Positions 61,019 to 64,000 of a DNA stretch of 64,000 nt are shown one piece after another. Numbering within the stretch: the first letter of the stretch is position 1; each line of letters begins with the position of its first letter. The notes under the pieces were generated by a model. It made no database searches and had not been told where the DNA came from. It saw only the letters and a program-made list of their open reading frames with translations. The stretch lies in assembly GCA_029204225.1 (NCBI GenBank), contig CM055095.1, positions 26,088,503 through 26,152,502 of the forward strand. Reading direction: 5' to 3'. Position numbers and translations under genes: made by a program. The stretch is from Diphasiastrum complanatum. Its lineage: Eukaryota; Streptophyta; Lycopodiopsida; Lycopodiales; Lycopodiaceae.

Positions 61019-64000
61019 TTCTTCTCCCCTTAATCTAGTTCTATCCTCAAAACTAAAAAGAATTACAATAACAATTCCTTTAACTTCCAATATTAACCTA
61101 GAAAATCATTATCCTTAGTCTGACTTTCATATCAAACAAGTACTCAGAGTTAAAACTAGTTTTCAACTGTTAACCTCTAATCTGGAGTACAAACTCAGGT
61201 TTGAAAAGTACACTAAGCAATAAATCTTCTCATCTGGATTACACTCTTTATAAGTTAGTAATATCACCTTCATGTAAAACACTTACATGAAACACTGAGT
61301 GAAATACTACCCAACTTAGGAGATTAAAGTTAAAGAAAAAATAATCATTACAGTCTGAAATCATCTACAAACTCTGGCAGACAATTCATAAAGGCTTCCA
61401 AGTACAAATATCCTTAGAATCCACAATTCTAAGATATAATTATTCATTCAACTATAATTTCTAGGAGAATCATTAAGACATAGAGTGATCAAAACTCAAT
61501 TCTAAGTATCCGAGATATTCTCTTGAGTTAAATGCTCTTGTTTCTAGCATCAAATGCAAGAAAATAGCATCCACGAATCTTAATAGATATATCTGTCTCC
61601 TATGATAACTAGAGATCTAATCAAAAGAACTGTACTCAAGCATCTGCAGACCATAAACTGTAGTAAAATAGCATCCACTAGATAAATTTAATTCTTCACA
61701 AGTAAAAAACTTATCTTGTGAGAATGTATGTGAGATCTCTAGGTTTTCAAATAAAATACAAGAGTAAAGAGATTCAATACAATGATCTGAATTCTTACTC
61801 AATTAATAGATCAAGAATTAATCATTACACTTAAGAATCATCACAATTCCTTATAATCCTTTGACAACAATTAAGTATCTATTTATGATCCGTCAATCAT
61901 AACTCTCTGGAACCCAAATCCATACTCAATCATTTAAGGATACTGGAGTATATGTCCAACATAACTCAGGAACCAATAAGAATCATTCTAAAGTCTTTTC
62001 TAACAAGAAAATACTGGATTTTAGGAACATTCTCCAAACAAGATTTTCTAACAAAAGTGCTAGACATTCAAGTTCTATATGCCACTAGTAATTAAAGACA
62101 AAAAGCATACCAAAATGATAATGACAATCATCTTCAACCACGAAAAACTTTAGATTATCGTCTAGAATTAAATCTAGATACCCAAAGTCTTGTTGAATAT
62201 CAATTCGGTTATTATTCTCGGATTCATTATGATTCGTTATCCAATTGAGCGCTCTGGGATACAATCACTGATGAGCTGAGTCTATTCCTTAACTAAGGAA
62301 GACTCTATACCAAGAATACTATATATCCAATGCACATAATTTTAACTAATGAATCTTGATGATTCACTAATCATGCGTCTTATAAGTAATATAATTCAAA
62401 ACCATCAATTTCTGGTGAATCCTCATCACACTGATCGTTTTACCAATTAACTTTATCCCAGAGTAATCAACTACTCAAGTCAATTGCCAATGATTCAGAA
62501 ATCTCAAATGTATAGGTGCAAAATTCAATTATACTAGTATAACACCACATTTAGATCCTTACCTAAATCATTTATAAGTTAACCCTTAAATCTTCCACAA
62601 AAAGATCTGTTAACTCTGCAAGTATTTGTCTCAACAATACTTGATCCTACGTTTATGTTCACCGATTAGGTTAAGTGCACCAAATAACCCTAGTAACCAA
62701 GAATACACAGTAGATTCATACAAGATTAATCATGCACAAATGTAAATAATCTCACTATAACCCACTACATAAACACATCCTTATATGACAGATTCCTCTA
62801 GAATCCACATATGCTACTCACATATCTTACTAAGAATCTTGTAACTTAACTACCAAAGAATTTCTATTTCTCTTGAGTAAATAACATATCTAGAAAATCT
62901 TTGAGATGATAACATTCACTCCCAACAGCTTTCCAATCCGATTTACATCTATAACATAATTTCTTCCGCTCAATCAACCCCTCTCTGATCCTAGTACTCA
63001 AACTAAGATTAGGTTGATCTAATACAGACATTCTCGACTCAAACTCTGACCAAACTTACTCCTATTCCAATTTAAATGGACTCATTAGTAGCTTTTGACA
63101 TTTCATAGTACTACTTGTAGATAATGATTCAAATTTCAAACATATTCTAGTTCCAGATTGTCCACACAATCCTAGAGAATTTCTCTTATTCGAAAAGTTC
63201 CAAGTTGGTAGCTTACTCTAAATCTATCCAAAATTACTTTCAGAAAAATCTCCAATTCTATGCCACAACTGGTTCTCTTCCGAAAACTATGCAACCAATA
63301 GATCCTCAAATAGAATTTTATCTCATCACCCCTCTTTTTAAGGAAATTATCAATTTCTATAAAAGTTAACTGAAAAGATGACATATGAAAATATTCAAAT
63401 CCATGAAAAGTCAGTAATACTTTTTCACAAAAGTATTCACTCTATTACAAATAGGACTTTTCCTTCAAATATTTTCAACCACGATCACCTTAGAATTTAT
63501 CTGAATTCCAAGTTGATTCACACAGGTAGTAATTCATATGATATAAAAGTCTTTCAGAAGAATAACTTCATGTTGGAAAGAATCATATAAACCAGCTTGA
63601 GGTCTACTATTCAAGAAATTACTAAGAAGTAAAGGATTAATGAAGAAAGCGAGAATTAGATTTGAGGGCCTCTGATTTTGTAAATAGTGAGATACCAATT
63701 AAACCTCAAAAAATTTCAAAAAATCCCACATTTTATCAATGGTCTTTCTTTTTCATGTATCATGACTAGGTACTAAAATACTCCATTGATAATTAGATCT
63801 TTACAGTCCTAGAATTTTCTGTCCAAAATTACTGATGTCTCATACCACTAGCTCTTCCTTCCACTGATCATCTAACTGTCCTATAGTCCATATAGGATAT
63901 TATCTCTTGTTCCCAAACCTGGAGAATCCATTTATTTGGATGACTGGCATCCGATCAGATGGATACCACAGATCCATACCTGATCTTATGATTTAAACAG
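61019..64000 (-). mobile_element. Non-coding interior of a large LTR element, runs off the window
   Basis: Immediately next to the LTR the minus strand reads EDRTRLRGEE, a common ending of Gypsy pol (ED..RLREGE) that overlaps the polypurine tract. Beyond that, almost 3 kb has no reading frame above about 70 codons with any known motif on either strand, and composition is evenly AT-rich. A Gypsy-type polypurine tract with no pol upstream fits a large retrotransposon derivative (LARD) or a thoroughly decayed element. The other LTR and PBS are not in the window. Confidence 0.5.

Overview
The window is plant nuclear DNA. It carries one intact-looking plant gene with very long introns, Copia-type (Ty1) and Gypsy-type (Ty3) LTR retrotransposons primed by plant tRNA-iMet and tRNA-Asp sequences, and many long (CT)n/(GA)n, (GT)n and (TA)n microsatellites. 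Low GC, multi-kilobase introns filled with transposons, and sparse genes fit a large-genome lineage such as a fern or gymnosperm. That placement is inference; I cannot name the species.

Layout. 1-4.96 kb: pieces of a Gypsy and a Copia element on the minus strand, a (CT)57 tract and degraded repeats. 4.96-15.65 kb: a nested pair of Copia elements. A minus-strand Copia (4959-15651, 5-bp duplication AATTA) lost most of pol, and was then invaded by a nearly intact plus-strand Copia (5796-11953, duplication GGATC, LTRs about 99% identical). The younger element's gag-pol frame is broken by one in-frame TAA. The outer element itself sits in what looks like an older Gypsy LTR starting at 4848.

17.4-36.0 kb: the only convincing host gene, a BSD-domain protein on the plus strand. 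It has three coding exons (17446-18511, 30920-31107, 35179-36030) separated by introns of 12.4 and 4.1 kb, with reading phase and splice signals that match exactly, and possibly a fourth terminal exon at 36540-36628. Intron 1 holds a degraded Copia gag/pol, a foldback element, a LINE ORF1-like relic, a Gypsy integrase scrap, and two non-autonomous TIR elements. Intron 2 holds a second member of each TIR family, a 154-bp hairpin element and the end of another Copia.

36-58.9 kb: mostly non-genic. It contains a tandem repeat of about 357 bp (39.3-41.3 kb), three different short-unit AT-rich arrays (45.3-46.6, 54.3-54.7, 55.0-55.7 kb), a dispersed terminus next to (TA)n (39.06, 54.8, 58.79 kb), and broken copies of host genes: TFIIA gamma subunit (50.2 kb), a methionine gamma-lyase-like gene (51.5 kb) and a short BRR2-like piece (58.25 kb).

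58.9-64 kb: a degraded minus-strand Gypsy gag, interrupted at 60554 by the 3' LTR of another minus-strand LTR element. The adjoining 3 kb, to the window edge, has no coding capacity and looks like a large non-autonomous retrotransposon.

I found no CRISPR, rRNA or tRNA genes and no bacterial-type operon. The most useful items are the exon model of the BSD gene, the dated nesting order, the two TIR families with visible target duplications, and the tandem and terminal repeat families.
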